Positions 11,255-20,886 of a stretch of 64,000 nucleotides of DNA are shown in pieces. The position numbers and the translations under genes were made by a program. Every line of letters begins with the position of its first letter. The first letter of the stretch is position 1. This stretch comes from Lysobacter sp. KIS68-7 (GTDB taxonomy: Bacteria > Pseudomonadota > Gammaproteobacteria > Xanthomonadales > Xanthomonadaceae), in NCBI RefSeq assembly GCF_021284745.1, contig NZ_CP089925.1, positions 1,735,001 to 1,799,000 on the forward strand, read 5' to 3'. The notes beneath the pieces are model-generated. The model searched no databases and was not told the origin of the DNA. It saw nothing but the letters and a program-made list of their open reading frames with translations.

Positions 11255-12904
11255 ATGCCCGACACGTCCGCCAGCCTGCGTCGCTTCTTCGCCGAATTCC
11301 GTCGACGCCGCGTCGTGCGCGTGGCGATCGCCTACCTGATCGTCGGGTGGGTGCTGGTGCAGGTCGCCGACGCGACCTTCGAACCGCTCGGCTTGCCCCC
11401 TTGGGCGACGCGTCTGGTGATCGTGCTGCTCGCGCTCGGCTTCGTGCTGGCCTGCGTGCTGTCGTGGATCTACGACATCCAGCCGCACGGGATCGAACGC
11501 ACGCCGGCCCTGCCCGAAGCGAGCAGTGTGGAAGCCCCCGCGCCTTCGCCCGCGCGTCGCGCTTCCGATGTGGCGCCGCCTGCACCCCCCGCGCCGCCCG
11601 ACGCTTCCGTTGCGATCCTCCCGTTCTCCGACCTCAGCGAAGCCCACGACCAGGATTACTTCTGCGATGGCCTCGCCGAAGAGATCCTCAACGCATTGGC
11701 GAAGGTGCGTGGCCTGCACGTGGCGTCGCGCACTTCGTCGTTCCGTTTCCGCGGCCGCGATGCGGAGCTGTCGGAGATCGGGCGCCAGCTCGGCGTCGCC
11801 GCAATCATGGAAGGCAGCGTGCGCAAGGCCGGCGATCGCGTGCGCGTCACCGCGCAGTTGGTGAGTGCCTCCAACGGCTACCACCTGTGGTCGGAGAATT
11901 TCGACCGCAACCTGGAGGACATCTTCGCCATCCAGGAAGAAATCGCACGCAACGTCGTCAATGCGGTGCGGCCCACGTTGCAGTCGCCCATCAAGTTCGA
12001 CCTGGAGAAACGCGCGCCGCGCGACATGCGCGCCTACGAGTTCTACCTGCGCGGGCGCCAGCTCGAAGGACGCACCACGGAGTTGTCGTGGAAGCAGGCG
12101 CCGCTGATGTTCCGCCGCGCGATCGAGATCGACCCCGAGTACGCGCAGGCCTGGGCGGGCCTGGCCGATTCGCTGTGCGAGCTGCTGATGTGGCGGCTCG
12201 AAGTCGCGCATTCCGGCGCGCTCGAGGAAGCGAAGAACGCCGCGCATCGCGCGCTCGAACTCGACCCCAACCTCGCCGAAGCGCACGTCGCGAAAGCGCA
12301 CGCGCTGTCGATGTCCGGCGACCACGACGCCGCGACCGAAGCCTACGAACGCGCGCTCTCGCTGGATCCCGGCCTGTACGTGGCGAACTACTACTACGGG
12401 CGCGAATGCTTCACGCAGGGCCGCTACCTGCGCGCCGTCGACCTGTTCGAAGCCGCGCACCGTGCGCAGCCCGACGAATTCCAGGCGATCACGCTCGCCG
12501 TCAACGCGGCCGATGCGGCGGGCGACGAAGAGCGCAAGAAGCGGCTCGCGATCGAAGGCCTGGCCTGCGCCAGCCACCAGGCGGAGATCGATCCGGAGAA
12601 TGCACGCGCGCACTACCTCACCGCGGGCCTGATGCAGCACCTGGGCGTCGGCGACAAAGGGCGTGCGGAAATGGAATTCGCGCTGCGCATCCGTCCCGAC
12701 GATTTCGACGTGCTGTACAACGGCGCGTGCTACTACGCGCTCGGCAACGACCCGGACCGTTCCCTCGACCTGCTCGAGCGCGCCGTCGAACGTGGCGAAG
12801 GTTTCCTCGATTGGATCGAGCACGATTCGGACTTCCGCCACGTGCAGCACCTCCCGCGGTTCAAGGCCCTGGTGGCGACGCTCAAGCCGCGCCAGGACGC
12901 GTGA
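11255..12904 (+). CDS. Membrane-anchored TPR protein with TolB-N-like domain, copy 1
   Basis: This 549-residue protein belongs to the adenylate-cyclase-associated TPR type common in xanthomonads, but has no cyclase domain. It has a short basic N-terminus (RRFFAEFRRRRVVRVAIAY), two membrane helices (about residues 28-46 and 55-72), a Pro/Ala-rich linker, a domain starting SVAILPFSDLSEAHDQDYF that resembles the TolB N-terminal or FlgO fold, and TPR-like repeats from about residue 260 to the end (for example IEIDPEYAQAWAGLADSL). The start ATG 11255 has aggagc in front. The next gene is a close paralogue starting 4 bases after the stop. The molecular function is unknown; a sensory or scaffolding role is an inference. 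Confidence 0.9.
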   Translation: MPDTSASLRRFFAEFRRRRVVRVAIAYLIVGWVLVQVADATFEPLGLPPWATRLVIVLLALGFVLACVLSWIYDIQPHGIERTPALPEASSVEAPAPSPARRASDVAPPAPPAPPDASVAILPFSDLSEAHDQDYFCDGLAEEILNALAKVRGLHVASRTSSFRFRGRDAELSEIGRQLGVAAIMEGSVRKAGDRVRVTAQLVSASNGYHLWSENFDRNLEDIFAIQEEIARNVVNAVRPTLQSPIKFDLEKRAPRDMRAYEFYLRGRQLEGRTTELSWKQAPLMFRRAIEIDPEYAQAWAGLADSLCELLMWRLEVAHSGALEEAKNAAHRALELDPNLAEAHVAKAHALSMSGDHDAATEAYERALSLDPGLYVANYYYGRECFTQGRYLRAVDLFEAAHRAQPDEFQAITLAVNAADAAGDEERKKRLAIEGLACASHQAEIDPENARAHYLTAGLMQHLGVGDKGRAEMEFALRIRPDDFDVLYNGACYYALGNDPDRSLDLLERAVERGEGFLDWIEHDSDFRHVQHLPRFKALVATLKPRQDA

Positions 12905-12908
12905 GCCG

Positions 12909-14513
12909 ATGCGCGATTGGTCCGCGAGCCTGCGCCGGTTCATCGCCGAGTTCCGTCGGCGCCGCGTGGTGCGGGTGGCGATTGCGTACCTGATCTTCTC
13001 GTGGCTGCTCGTGCAGATCGCCGATGCGACCTTCGAGCCGATGGGCCTGCCGCCGTGGTCGTCGCGCTTGCTGATCGTGCTGCTGGCGATCGGCTTCCTG
13101 CTTGCTTGCGTGTTGTCGTGGATCTACGACATCCAGCCTTCGGGCATCGAGCGCACGTTGCCCTTGCCCGATGACCCCGCGCCACCCGAAGCCGCGCCAC
13201 CCGTTAAGATCCTCGACGCCTCCGTCGCCATCCTCCCGTTCGCCGACCTCAGCGAAGCGCACGACCAGGATTACTTCTGCGACGGCCTGGCCGAGGAGAT
13301 CCTCAATGCGCTGGCGAAGGTGCGCGGCCTGCACGTTGCGTCGCGCACCGCGTCGTTCCGTTTCCGCGGCGGCGGCATGGCGCCGTCGGAGATCGGCCGC
13401 CAGCTCAACGTCGCCGCGATCATGGAAGGCAGCGTCCGCAAGGTCGGCGACCGCGTGCGCGTGACCGCGCAGCTGGTGGATGCATCGAACGGCTTCCACC
13501 TGTGGTCCGACAATTTTGACCGTAAGCTTGCGGACATCTTCGGGATCCAGGAAGAGATCGCGAGCAATGTCGTCAACGCCGTGCGGCCGGCCTTGTTGCA
13601 GTCCGGACCCGCCTTCGACCTGCGCAAGAACGCACCGCGCGACATGCGCGCCTACGAGTACTACCTGCGCGGCCGCCAGTTCGGCGTGCGCATCACCGCG
13701 GAGTCGCAGAAGCAGGCGCCGGTGATGTTCCGCCATGCGATCGAAATCGATCCGGAATATGCGCAGGCGTGGGCGGGGCTTGCCGATTCCCTGTGCGAGT
13801 TGATGCTGTGGAGGATGGTGCATCGCGACGTCGCGCTCGACGAAGCACGCGCCGCCGCGCAACGCGCGCTGGAACTCGACCCCGGCCTCGCCGAAGCGCA
13901 CGTCGCCATGGGCCACGCCCTGATGATCGGCGGCGACATCGAAGGCGCGACGGCCTCCTTCGAACACGCGATCAAGCTCGATCCGGAGCTGTACGTCGCG
14001 TATTACTACTACGCGCGGCTGTGTTACACGCAGGGCCGTTATTCGCGCGCCGTCGACCTGTTCGAGGCCGCGCACCGCGCCAAGCCAGACGAGTTCCAGG
14101 CGCTCTCGCTCGCGGTCGGCGCGGCCGACGCCGCGGGCGACGAGCAACGCAAGAAGCGGATCGCGATCGAAGGCCTGGCCTGCGCGAGCCACCAGGCGCA
14201 GATCGATCCGGAGAATGCGCGCGCGCATTACATGACAGCCTCTCTGATGCAGCACCTCGGCGTCGGCGATCGCGGACAGTCGCAGATGGATTACGCGCTG
14301 CGCATCCGTCCCGACGATTTCGACGTCCTCTACAACGGCGCCTGCTTTTACGCGCTGGAGGGCCGCACCGACGAGGCGCTCGACCTGCTGGGCCGCGCCA
14401 TCGACAGCGGCCAGGGCGCGCTGGAATGGATCGAACACGACTCCGACTTCCGCTCGCTGCAGGGCCATCCGAAGTTCGAGCAGATCAAGGCCAGGCTGCG
14501 CCAGAAGCGGTGA
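12909..14513 (+). CDS. Membrane-anchored TPR protein with TolB-N-like domain, copy 2
   Basis: This 534-residue protein is a tandem paralogue of the preceding one, with the same layout: basic N-terminus (RRFIAEFRRRRVVRVAIAY), two membrane helices, linker, SVAILPFADLSEAHDQDYF domain, and TPR-like repeats. Long blocks are identical or nearly so (for example GLACASHQAQIDPENARAH and ALRIRPDDFDVLYNGAC), so the pair arose by duplication and both copies are intact. Divergence concentrates in the linker and in the first TPRs (about residues 255-300). The start ATG 12909 lies 4 bases after the stop of copy 1, so they are surely cotranscribed. folP begins 45 bases downstream. A more distant relative lies at 51267-53090. 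The function is unknown. Confidence 0.9.
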   Translation: MRDWSASLRRFIAEFRRRRVVRVAIAYLIFSWLLVQIADATFEPMGLPPWSSRLLIVLLAIGFLLACVLSWIYDIQPSGIERTLPLPDDPAPPEAAPPVKILDASVAILPFADLSEAHDQDYFCDGLAEEILNALAKVRGLHVASRTASFRFRGGGMAPSEIGRQLNVAAIMEGSVRKVGDRVRVTAQLVDASNGFHLWSDNFDRKLADIFGIQEEIASNVVNAVRPALLQSGPAFDLRKNAPRDMRAYEYYLRGRQFGVRITAESQKQAPVMFRHAIEIDPEYAQAWAGLADSLCELMLWRMVHRDVALDEARAAAQRALELDPGLAEAHVAMGHALMIGGDIEGATASFEHAIKLDPELYVAYYYYARLCYTQGRYSRAVDLFEAAHRAKPDEFQALSLAVGAADAAGDEQRKKRIAIEGLACASHQAQIDPENARAHYMTASLMQHLGVGDRGQSQMDYALRIRPDDFDVLYNGACFYALEGRTDEALDLLGRAIDSGQGALEWIEHDSDFRSLQGHPKFEQIKARLRQKR

Positions 14514-14558
14514 TCGCCTGCGCGTGGTTCAATGCCGGCCTGCGACAGGAGACCGCCG

Positions 14559-15458
14559 ATGTTCGACACCGTCCCCCAGCTCGACTGCAATGGCCGCGTG
14601 CTGCGCCTGGATCGCGCCCGCGTCATGGGCATCGTCAACGTCACGCCGGATTCGTTCTCCGACGGCGGCGAGCACGCGACGACGGAAGCGGCGATCGCGC
14701 ACGGTGTGCAGTTGGCGGAAGAGGGCGCCGACCTCCTGGACATCGGCGGCGAATCCACGCGCCCCGGTGCCGCCGAGGTGTCGATCGAAGAAGAACTCCG
14801 CCGCGTGATCCCGGTGATCGAAGGGCTCGTGCGCGCCACGTCGCTGCCGATCAGCATCGATACGTCGAAGCCCGAAGTGATGCGCGCGGCCGTCGCCGCC
14901 GGCGCGGGCATGATCAACGACGTCTTCGGCCTGCGCCGCGAAGGCGCGCTCGATGCAGCCGCCTCGCTCGGCGTGCCGGTCGTGCTGATGCACATGCTCG
15001 GCGAGCCGCGCTCGATGCAGGCGTCGCCGCAGTACGACGACGTGGTGGCCGACGTGCACCGCTTCCTCGCCGAACGCATCTTCGCGGCGGAGATGGCGGG
15101 CATCGCGAAGGCGCGCATCGTGGTCGACCCGGGCTTCGGTTTCGGCAAGACGAGCGCGCACAACATGACCTTGCTCGCGCGGCTGGACAAGATCGCCGAA
15201 CTGGGCGTGCCGGTGCTTGCGGGTCTGTCGCGCAAGCGCACGATCGGCGAGCTCACGGGGCGCGAGGATCCGCACGCGCGCGTGGCGGGTTCGGTGGCCG
15301 CGCACCTGGTGGCGGCGCAGCGAGGCGCGCGCATCCTGCGGGTCCACGACGTCGCGCCGACCGTGGATGCGCTGAAGGTGTGGGAAGCCGTGGCCGCCGT
15401 GCCCATGCCCCGCGGCCGCGACGAGAAGCCGACGATCCGCTGGCCCGACGACGACTGA
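14559..15458 (+). CDS. folP: Dihydropteroate synthase
   Basis: FolP condenses p-aminobenzoate with dihydropterin pyrophosphate in folate synthesis and is the sulfonamide target. The 299-residue product has both family signatures: VMGIVNVTPDSFSDGG (residues 22-37) and LLDIGGESTRPGA. It also has SIDTSKPEV, GMINDVFGLR, VVLMHMLGEPRSM, DPGFGFGKT and the late GLSRKRTIGELTG loop. ATG 14559 is chosen because AGGAG lies 7 bases upstream; the frame extends 9 codons further back without support. In E. coli ftsH-folP are adjacent; here the two TPR genes have come between. glmM, the usual next gene, is replaced by a PutP-type symporter. Confidence 0.96.
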   Translation: MFDTVPQLDCNGRVLRLDRARVMGIVNVTPDSFSDGGEHATTEAAIAHGVQLAEEGADLLDIGGESTRPGAAEVSIEEELRRVIPVIEGLVRATSLPISIDTSKPEVMRAAVAAGAGMINDVFGLRREGALDAAASLGVPVVLMHMLGEPRSMQASPQYDDVVADVHRFLAERIFAAEMAGIAKARIVVDPGFGFGKTSAHNMTLLARLDKIAELGVPVLAGLSRKRTIGELTGREDPHARVAGSVAAHLVAAQRGARILRVHDVAPTVDALKVWEAVAAVPMPRGRDEKPTIRWPDDD

Positions 15459-15484
15459 CCCGGCGCGGTTCCTGCGGCTACACT
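15455..15484 (+). promoter_or_regulatory. Candidate sigma-70 promoter for putP
   Basis: CTGACC (15455-15460) and TACACT (15479-15484) are separated by 18 bases, each matching the -35 and -10 consensus at 4 of 6 positions. The pair overlaps the folP stop codon and lies about 27 bases before the putP ATG. The match is modest, so confidence is low. Confidence 0.3.
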
Positions 15485-15510
15485 CCCCGGGCATCCAGGG
15501 GAACCACCGC

Positions 15511-17016
15511 ATGACCGCCAGCACGCCGCTCGTCGTCACCTTCGCCATCTACCTGCTCGCGATGATCGCCATCGGCGTGATCGCGTGGCGCTCTACCCGC
15601 AGCTTCGACGACTACATCCTCGGCGGCCGTTCGCTCGGCAGCTATGTCACCGCCTTGTCGGCGGGCGCCTCCGACATGAGCGGCTGGCTGCTGCTCGGCC
15701 TGCCGGGCGCGCTGTACCTCGGTGGCCTGTCGGAAGGCTGGATCGCGGTCGGCCTGGTCCTCGGTGCGTGGTGCAACTGGAAATTCGTCGCCGGCCCGCT
15801 GCGCGTCTACACCGAGCGCACGCGCAACGCACTCACGCTGCCCGATTACTTCACCCATCGCTTCGACGACCGCAGCCGCGTGCTGCGCGTGCTGTCGGCG
15901 CTCGTGATCCTGGTGTTCTTCGCGGTGTATTGCGCCAGCGGCATCGTGGCCGGTGCGCGCTTGTTCGAAAGCGTGTTCGGCGTGCCGTATGCGCAGGCGC
16001 TGTGGTGGGGCGCGGCCGCGACGATCCTGTACACGTTGATCGGCGGCTTCCTCGCAGTCAGCTGGACCGACACCGTGCAGGCCTCGCTGATGATTTTTGC
16101 GCTGGTGCTCACGCCGGTCGTGGTGATCCTCAGCACTGGTGGCTTCCACGACAGCCTGGCGCTGATCGAATCGGTGAATCCGGCGAAGCTCGATCCGTTC
16201 AAGGGCGGGGAGCTGGGACTGGTCGGCATCGTCTCCCTGCTCGCATGGGGCCTGGGCTATTTCGGGCAGCCACACATCCTGGCGCGCTTCATGGCCGCCG
16301 ACGATCTGCGCTCGATCCCGAAGGCGCGCCGAATCGGCATGACCTGGATGGTGGCGTGTCTGTTCGGCGCGATGGCGGTCGGCTTCTTCGGCAACGCTTA
16401 CTTCGCCGCGCACGGTGGCGGAGAAGCCGTGCAGGCCAATCCCGAGCGCGTGTTCATCGTGCTGTCGAACCTGCTGTTCAATCCGTGGGTCGCCGGCGTG
16501 CTGCTCTCGGCCATCCTCGCGGCGATCATGAGCACGCTCTCGTGCCAGTTGCTGGTGTGTTCGAGCGCGCTGACCGAAGACTTCTACAAGGGCTTCATGC
16601 GGCCGAAGGCGAGCCAGCGCGAGCTGGTGTGGTTCGGTCGCGCCATGGTGCTGTCGGTCTCGCTGCTGGCGATCTGGATTGCGCGCGATCCGGACAGCCG
16701 CGTGCTCGGCCTGGTGAGCTACGCCTGGGCGGGCTTCGGCGCCGCATTCGGCCCGGTCGTGCTGTTCTCGCTGTTCTGGCATCGCATGACGCGCAACGGC
16801 GCGCTCGCGGGCATGGTGGTCGGCGCGGTCACAGTGATCCTGTGGAAGCAGATCGCGGTGGACCAGTACGGCAGCGGCCTGTACGAAATGGTGCCGGGCT
16901 TCCTCGCGGCCTCCGTTTCGATCGTGGCGGCCAGCCTGCTTGACCGCGTGCCGGTGGGCGCGGTGCGCGACACGCACGACCAGGTGCACGCGGCGTTGGC
17001 GGAGCATGGTTACTGA
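15511..17016 (+). CDS. putP: Sodium/proline symporter (PutP-type)
   Basis: This 501-residue transporter of the sodium:solute symporter family matches PutP, which takes up L-proline with Na+ across the inner membrane. The N-terminal block [20 protein letters not shown], followed by [21 protein letters not shown], is the family signature and contributes to the sodium and proline sites. About 12-13 hydrophobic segments run to residue 480. [18 protein letters not shown] is also typical. The substrate is inferred from family resemblance. The gene overlaps the miaA start by 11 bases, which suggests coupled expression. putP between folP and miaA is not the E. coli order. No putA is present in the window. 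Confidence 0.92.
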   Translation: MTASTPLVVTFAIYLLAMIAIGVIAWRSTRSFDDYILGGRSLGSYVTALSAGASDMSGWLLLGLPGALYLGGLSEGWIAVGLVLGAWCNWKFVAGPLRVYTERTRNALTLPDYFTHRFDDRSRVLRVLSALVILVFFAVYCASGIVAGARLFESVFGVPYAQALWWGAAATILYTLIGGFLAVSWTDTVQASLMIFALVLTPVVVILSTGGFHDSLALIESVNPAKLDPFKGGELGLVGIVSLLAWGLGYFGQPHILARFMAADDLRSIPKARRIGMTWMVACLFGAMAVGFFGNAYFAAHGGGEAVQANPERVFIVLSNLLFNPWVAGVLLSAILAAIMSTLSCQLLVCSSALTEDFYKGFMRPKASQRELVWFGRAMVLSVSLLAIWIARDPDSRVLGLVSYAWAGFGAAFGPVVLFSLFWHRMTRNGALAGMVVGAVTVILWKQIAVDQYGSGLYEMVPGFLAASVSIVAASLLDRVPVGAVRDTHDQVHAALAEHGY

Positions 17017-17968
17017 CGAGCGCGAAGACGCACGACCCCGCGCGCTTGCGATCGCGGGGCCGACGGCGTCGGGCAAGACTGCGTTCGCGCTCGCGTGCGC
17101 GGCGCGGTATGGCGGCGAGATCGTCAGCGTCGATTCCGCCCTGGTGTACAGAGGGCTCGACATCGGTGCGGCGAAACCGTCGCGCGACGAGCAGGCCGCC
17201 GTCCCGCATCACCTGATCGATGTGCGCGATCCGTGGGAGGCGTATTCCGCCGCCGACTTCGCGCGCGACGCACGCATTGCCGTCGACGACATCCTCGCGC
17301 GCGGGAAGCTGCCCATCCTCGCCGGAGGCACCGGCCTGTATTTCCAGGCACTGCTGCATGGCCTGGCGCCGATGCCCGAAGCCGATCCGGCCTTGCGCGC
17401 GCAGATCGCCGCGGAGGCCGAGCGCGACGGATGGGCGGCATTGCACGCGCAGCTGGCGCAGGTCGACCCCGTCGCCGCCGCGCGCATCCACGCCACCGAT
17501 CCGCAACGCATCCAGCGCGCGCTCGAGGTGTATCGCACGAGCGGGCGCCCGATCTCGGAATGGCAGCGCATGCACGACGTCGACCGCTTGCCGGTGAAGG
17601 TGCTCAAGCTGGCGTTGGCACCGTCGGATCGTGCGGTGTTGCACGCACGCATCGAGGCGCGATTCGACGCGATGCTGCAGGCGGGCTTTCTGGATGAGGT
17701 GCGGACGCTGCGCGCATTACCCGCGATGCAGGCGCATCCGGCGCCGCGCGATCTGCCTGCGGTGCGCGCCGTCGGCTACCGGCAGGCATGGGAATTCCTC
17801 GACGCGCAGAGCGACGCGGCCACCTTCCGCGAGCGCGCCATCGCCGCCACGCGCCAGCTCGCCAAGCGCCAGTGGACCTGGTTGCGCTCGGAGTTCGACA
17901 CCTTCTGGTGCGACCCGCAGCGAGACGTGCGTCGCATGGACCGCCTGGTGGCGGACTTCCTCGGCTGA
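17006..17968 (+). CDS. miaA: tRNA dimethylallyltransferase MiaA
   Basis: MiaA transfers the dimethylallyl group to N6 of A37 in tRNAs that read codons beginning with U. The 320-residue protein has the P-loop GPTASGKT (18-25), [19 protein letters not shown] (substrate-binding DSxxVYxGxDIGTAKP motif), [33 protein letters not shown], and the C-terminal [13 protein letters not shown] and [13 protein letters not shown] segments. ATG 17006 lies inside the 3' end of putP. Linkage miaA-hfq-hflX-hflK-hflC-purA is the classical gammaproteobacterial cluster. The product is complete and of normal length. Confidence 0.95.
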   Translation: MVTDEREDARPRALAIAGPTASGKTAFALACAARYGGEIVSVDSALVYRGLDIGAAKPSRDEQAAVPHHLIDVRDPWEAYSAADFARDARIAVDDILARGKLPILAGGTGLYFQALLHGLAPMPEADPALRAQIAAEAERDGWAALHAQLAQVDPVAAARIHATDPQRIQRALEVYRTSGRPISEWQRMHDVDRLPVKVLKLALAPSDRAVLHARIEARFDAMLQAGFLDEVRTLRALPAMQAHPAPRDLPAVRAVGYRQAWEFLDAQSDAATFRERAIAATRQLAKRQWTWLRSEFDTFWCDPQRDVRRMDRLVADFLG

Positions 17969-18066
17969 GCCGCCCCGGCCGCCGGGGGTGTACCATCGGC
18001 CGGTCGCCGCCGTGGGGAGTGCGGGTCGGGCGATGCGCGGCGCAGGCCGCGGACCACACCACATAA

Positions 18067-18369
<303 letters not shown>

Positions 18370-18400
18370 TCGCTCACGCCCCGTGGTGTAAAACCCTCGC

Positions 18401-19735
18401 ATGTTCGAACGTTCAAAGAAGGGCGAGACCGCGCTCCTGATCCAGCCGCACGCGGGTGGTCCGCCCGATGAAGGCGCCGTCGAAGAGTTCGCCGACCTTG
18501 CGCGCTCCGCGGGCGCGAAGGTCGCGCACCTGCTCACCGCGCGCATCGACCGCCCGAATCCGGCCACGCTCATCGGCAGCGGCAAGCTCGAGGAAGTGAA
18601 GGTCGCCGCCGATGCAAGCGGCGCCGACCTCGTGCTGGTCAACCATCCGCTGAGCCCGGTGCAGGAGCGCAACCTGGAAAAGGCGCTCGAGCGTCGCGTG
18701 GTCGACCGCACGGGCCTGATCCTCGACATCTTCGCGCAGCGCGCGCGCAGCCACGAAGGCAAGCTGCAGGTGGAGCTCGCGCAGTTGCGGCACATGGCCA
18801 CGCGCCTGGTGCGCGGATGGACCCACCTGGAACGCCAGCGCGGTGGTGCCATCGGCCTGCGGGGCCCCGGCGAAACGCAGTTGGAAACCGACCGTCGCCT
18901 GCTGCAGAAGCGCGTCGAACAGCTGCAACGTCGACTCGAGAAAGTCGAAGTGCAACGCACGCAGATGCGACGCGCGCGCGTGCGCAGCGAACTGCCGCGC
19001 GTGGCGCTGGTCGGCTACACGAACGCAGGCAAGTCGACCTTGTTCAACGCGATGACGGGCGCGGATGCCTACGCCGCCGACCTGTTGTTCGCGACGCTGG
19101 ACCCCACCGTCCGCCGCGTTGCATTGCAGGGCGGATCGGTGGTGCTCGCCGATACGGTCGGGTTCGTGCGCGACCTGCCGCACGAACTCGTCGCCGCGTT
19201 TCGTTCGACGCTGGCCGAAGCGCGCGAAGCCGACCTGTTGCTGCACGTGATCGACGCCGCCGATCCGCTGCGCGAGGAGCGCATCGCGCAGGTGGACGCC
19301 GTGCTCGAGGAAATCGGCGCTGGCGAGATCCCGCAACTGCTCGTCTACAACAAGATCGATCGCATCGAGGGCGCCGTGGCCCGCCACGACCTCCCGGGCG
19401 ATGCCGGCGACGACGGCGACAGCCATGCCCGCTCCACGCGCGAGCGCGTCTGGCTCTCCGCGCGCGACCGCGACGGCATCGACCTGCTGCGGGACGCGCT
19501 GGGCTCGCGCCTGGGCCTGCGCCGCGTTTCGGGCGAAGTGCAGCTCCCGCCGGGGGCCGGGCGCCTGCGCGCGCGCCTCCACGAGTTGGGCGCCGTACTG
19601 GCCGAGCGCCATGATGAGCACGGCTGGATCCTGAGCCTGGACTTGGCCGAGGCCGACGCGGCGCGCATCGTCGCGCACGCCTACGGCGAACCTTTGCGCC
19701 CGCTCTTGCTTGAGGGTGCGGGCACCCCCACCTAG
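18401..19735 (+). CDS. hflX: Ribosome-associated GTPase HflX
   Basis: HflX is a translational GTPase-like protein that splits stalled or stress-inactivated 70S ribosomes. The 444-residue product has the HflX N-terminal domain (GSGKLEEV, VLVNHPLSPVQERNLEK), the Gly-rich linker GAIGLRGPGETQLETDRR, and a G domain with G1 GYTNAGKST (205-213), G3 DTVGFVRDLP and G4 NKID. An acidic insert at residues 325-345 (LPGDAGDDGDSHARS) is longer than in E. coli HflX. The position between hfq and hflK is standard. A candidate promoter for hflKC overlaps the stop codon. Confidence 0.96.
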   Translation: MFERSKKGETALLIQPHAGGPPDEGAVEEFADLARSAGAKVAHLLTARIDRPNPATLIGSGKLEEVKVAADASGADLVLVNHPLSPVQERNLEKALERRVVDRTGLILDIFAQRARSHEGKLQVELAQLRHMATRLVRGWTHLERQRGGAIGLRGPGETQLETDRRLLQKRVEQLQRRLEKVEVQRTQMRRARVRSELPRVALVGYTNAGKSTLFNAMTGADAYAADLLFATLDPTVRRVALQGGSVVLADTVGFVRDLPHELVAAFRSTLAEAREADLLLHVIDAADPLREERIAQVDAVLEEIGAGEIPQLLVYNKIDRIEGAVARHDLPGDAGDDGDSHARSTRERVWLSARDRDGIDLLRDALGSRLGLRRVSGEVQLPPGAGRLRARLHELGAVLAERHDEHGWILSLDLAEADAARIVAHAYGEPLRPLLLEGAGTPT

Positions 19736-19738
19736 AAT
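19710..19738 (+). promoter_or_regulatory. Candidate promoter for hflK-hflC
   Basis: TTGAGG (19710-19715) and TAGAAT (19733-19738) are spaced by exactly 17 bases; the -10 box matches consensus at 5 of 6 positions and the -35 box at 4 of 6. The -10 box includes the TAG stop codon of hflX, and transcription would start about 45 bases before hflK. It would allow hflKC expression apart from hfq-hflX. Confidence 0.42.
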
Positions 19739-19788
19739 CGCCCGGCTCAGGTCGCTTTCGACCCGGGTTCCCCTCCACAGGAGCAGGC

Positions 19789-20886
19789 ATGGCCTGGAAC
19801 ATCCCCGGCGGTTCTTCGAACAAGGACGGCCGCAACCCCTGGCAGCGTCGCGGCTCCGGCGGGTTCGACCGCTTCCTCGATCCGCTGCGCGGCGTCTTCG
19901 GTCCCGGCGGGGGCGGCGGCATCGCGCGCTGGATCGGCGTGCTCGCCGTCCTCTGGCTCGCCTTCAACACCTTCGTGCTGGTGACCGAACAGCAACGCGG
20001 CGTCGTGCTGCGCTTCGGCCAGTTCGCCCGCGTCCTGCAGCCCGGCCCGCACTTCAAGTGGCCCTGGCCGATCGAGCGCGTCACCAAGGTCGACGCCACC
20101 CAGATCAAGACCTTCGGCGACACGGTGTCCGTGCTCACGCGCGACGAGAACATCGTGCGCGTGGAAATCAACGTGCAGTACCGCGTCCGCGATCCGCAGG
20201 GCTACCTGTTCAAGACCCGCGACGCCGACAAGGTGCTGCAGCAGGCCGCGCTGAGCACCGTGCGCGAACAAGTGGGCCGCTCCACGCTCGACACAGTGCT
20301 CAACGCGCGCGGCACCTTGTCGGTCTCCGCGCGCCAGCGCCTGCAGCAGTCGCTCGATGCGTATCGCACGGGTCTGGTCGTCACCGAACTCAACCTGCCG
20401 AACGCGCGCCCGCCGGAAGAAGTGAAGCCCGCCTTCGACGACGTCAACAGCGCGCAGCAGGACAAGGACCGCCTGATCAGCGAAGCGCGCGCCTACGCGG
20501 CGCGGGTCGTGCCGACCGCGCGCGGCCAGGCCGCGAAGATCCGCACCAACGCAGAGGGCTACAAGACCGCCAGCATCGCGCGCGCCACCGGCGACGCCGA
20601 ACGCTTCTCGCTGCTGGTCGACCAGTACCACGGCGCGCCGGACGTTACGCGCAAGCGCCTGTGGCTGGAAACGCTGCAGGAAGTGCTGGGCAACAACAGC
20701 CGCCGCATCGTCGGTGGCGACAGTCGCCAGTTGCTGTACGTGCCACTGCCCGGCACCACGGCGCCCGCACAGGCAACGCCTCCGGTCGTGCCGCTCGACC
20801 TCGCATCGCCCACCGTCGAAACCACCGGCGCCGACCGCCCCGCGCGCAGCGCTGACCGCCCCGGCCGCGAGGAGCCTGCCCGATGA
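19789..20886 (+). CDS. hflK: FtsH protease regulator subunit HflK
   Basis: HflK is an inner-membrane SPFH-domain protein that forms a large cage with HflC around FtsH and modulates its activity. The 365-residue protein has a Gly-rich cytoplasmic N-terminus (residues 1-45), one transmembrane helix (about 46-66, WIGVLAVLWLAFNTFVLV), an SPFH domain starting EQQRGVVLRFGQFARVLQPGP, a helical stretch, and a Pro/Ala-rich tail. The start has AGGAGCAGGC in front. Its stop overlaps the hflC start as ATGA. FtsH itself is at 9267-11159. Confidence 0.95.
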   Translation: MAWNIPGGSSNKDGRNPWQRRGSGGFDRFLDPLRGVFGPGGGGGIARWIGVLAVLWLAFNTFVLVTEQQRGVVLRFGQFARVLQPGPHFKWPWPIERVTKVDATQIKTFGDTVSVLTRDENIVRVEINVQYRVRDPQGYLFKTRDADKVLQQAALSTVREQVGRSTLDTVLNARGTLSVSARQRLQQSLDAYRTGLVVTELNLPNARPPEEVKPAFDDVNSAQQDKDRLISEARAYAARVVPTARGQAAKIRTNAEGYKTASIARATGDAERFSLLVDQYHGAPDVTRKRLWLETLQEVLGNNSRRIVGGDSRQLLYVPLPGTTAPAQATPPVVPLDLASPTVETTGADRPARSADRPGREEPAR

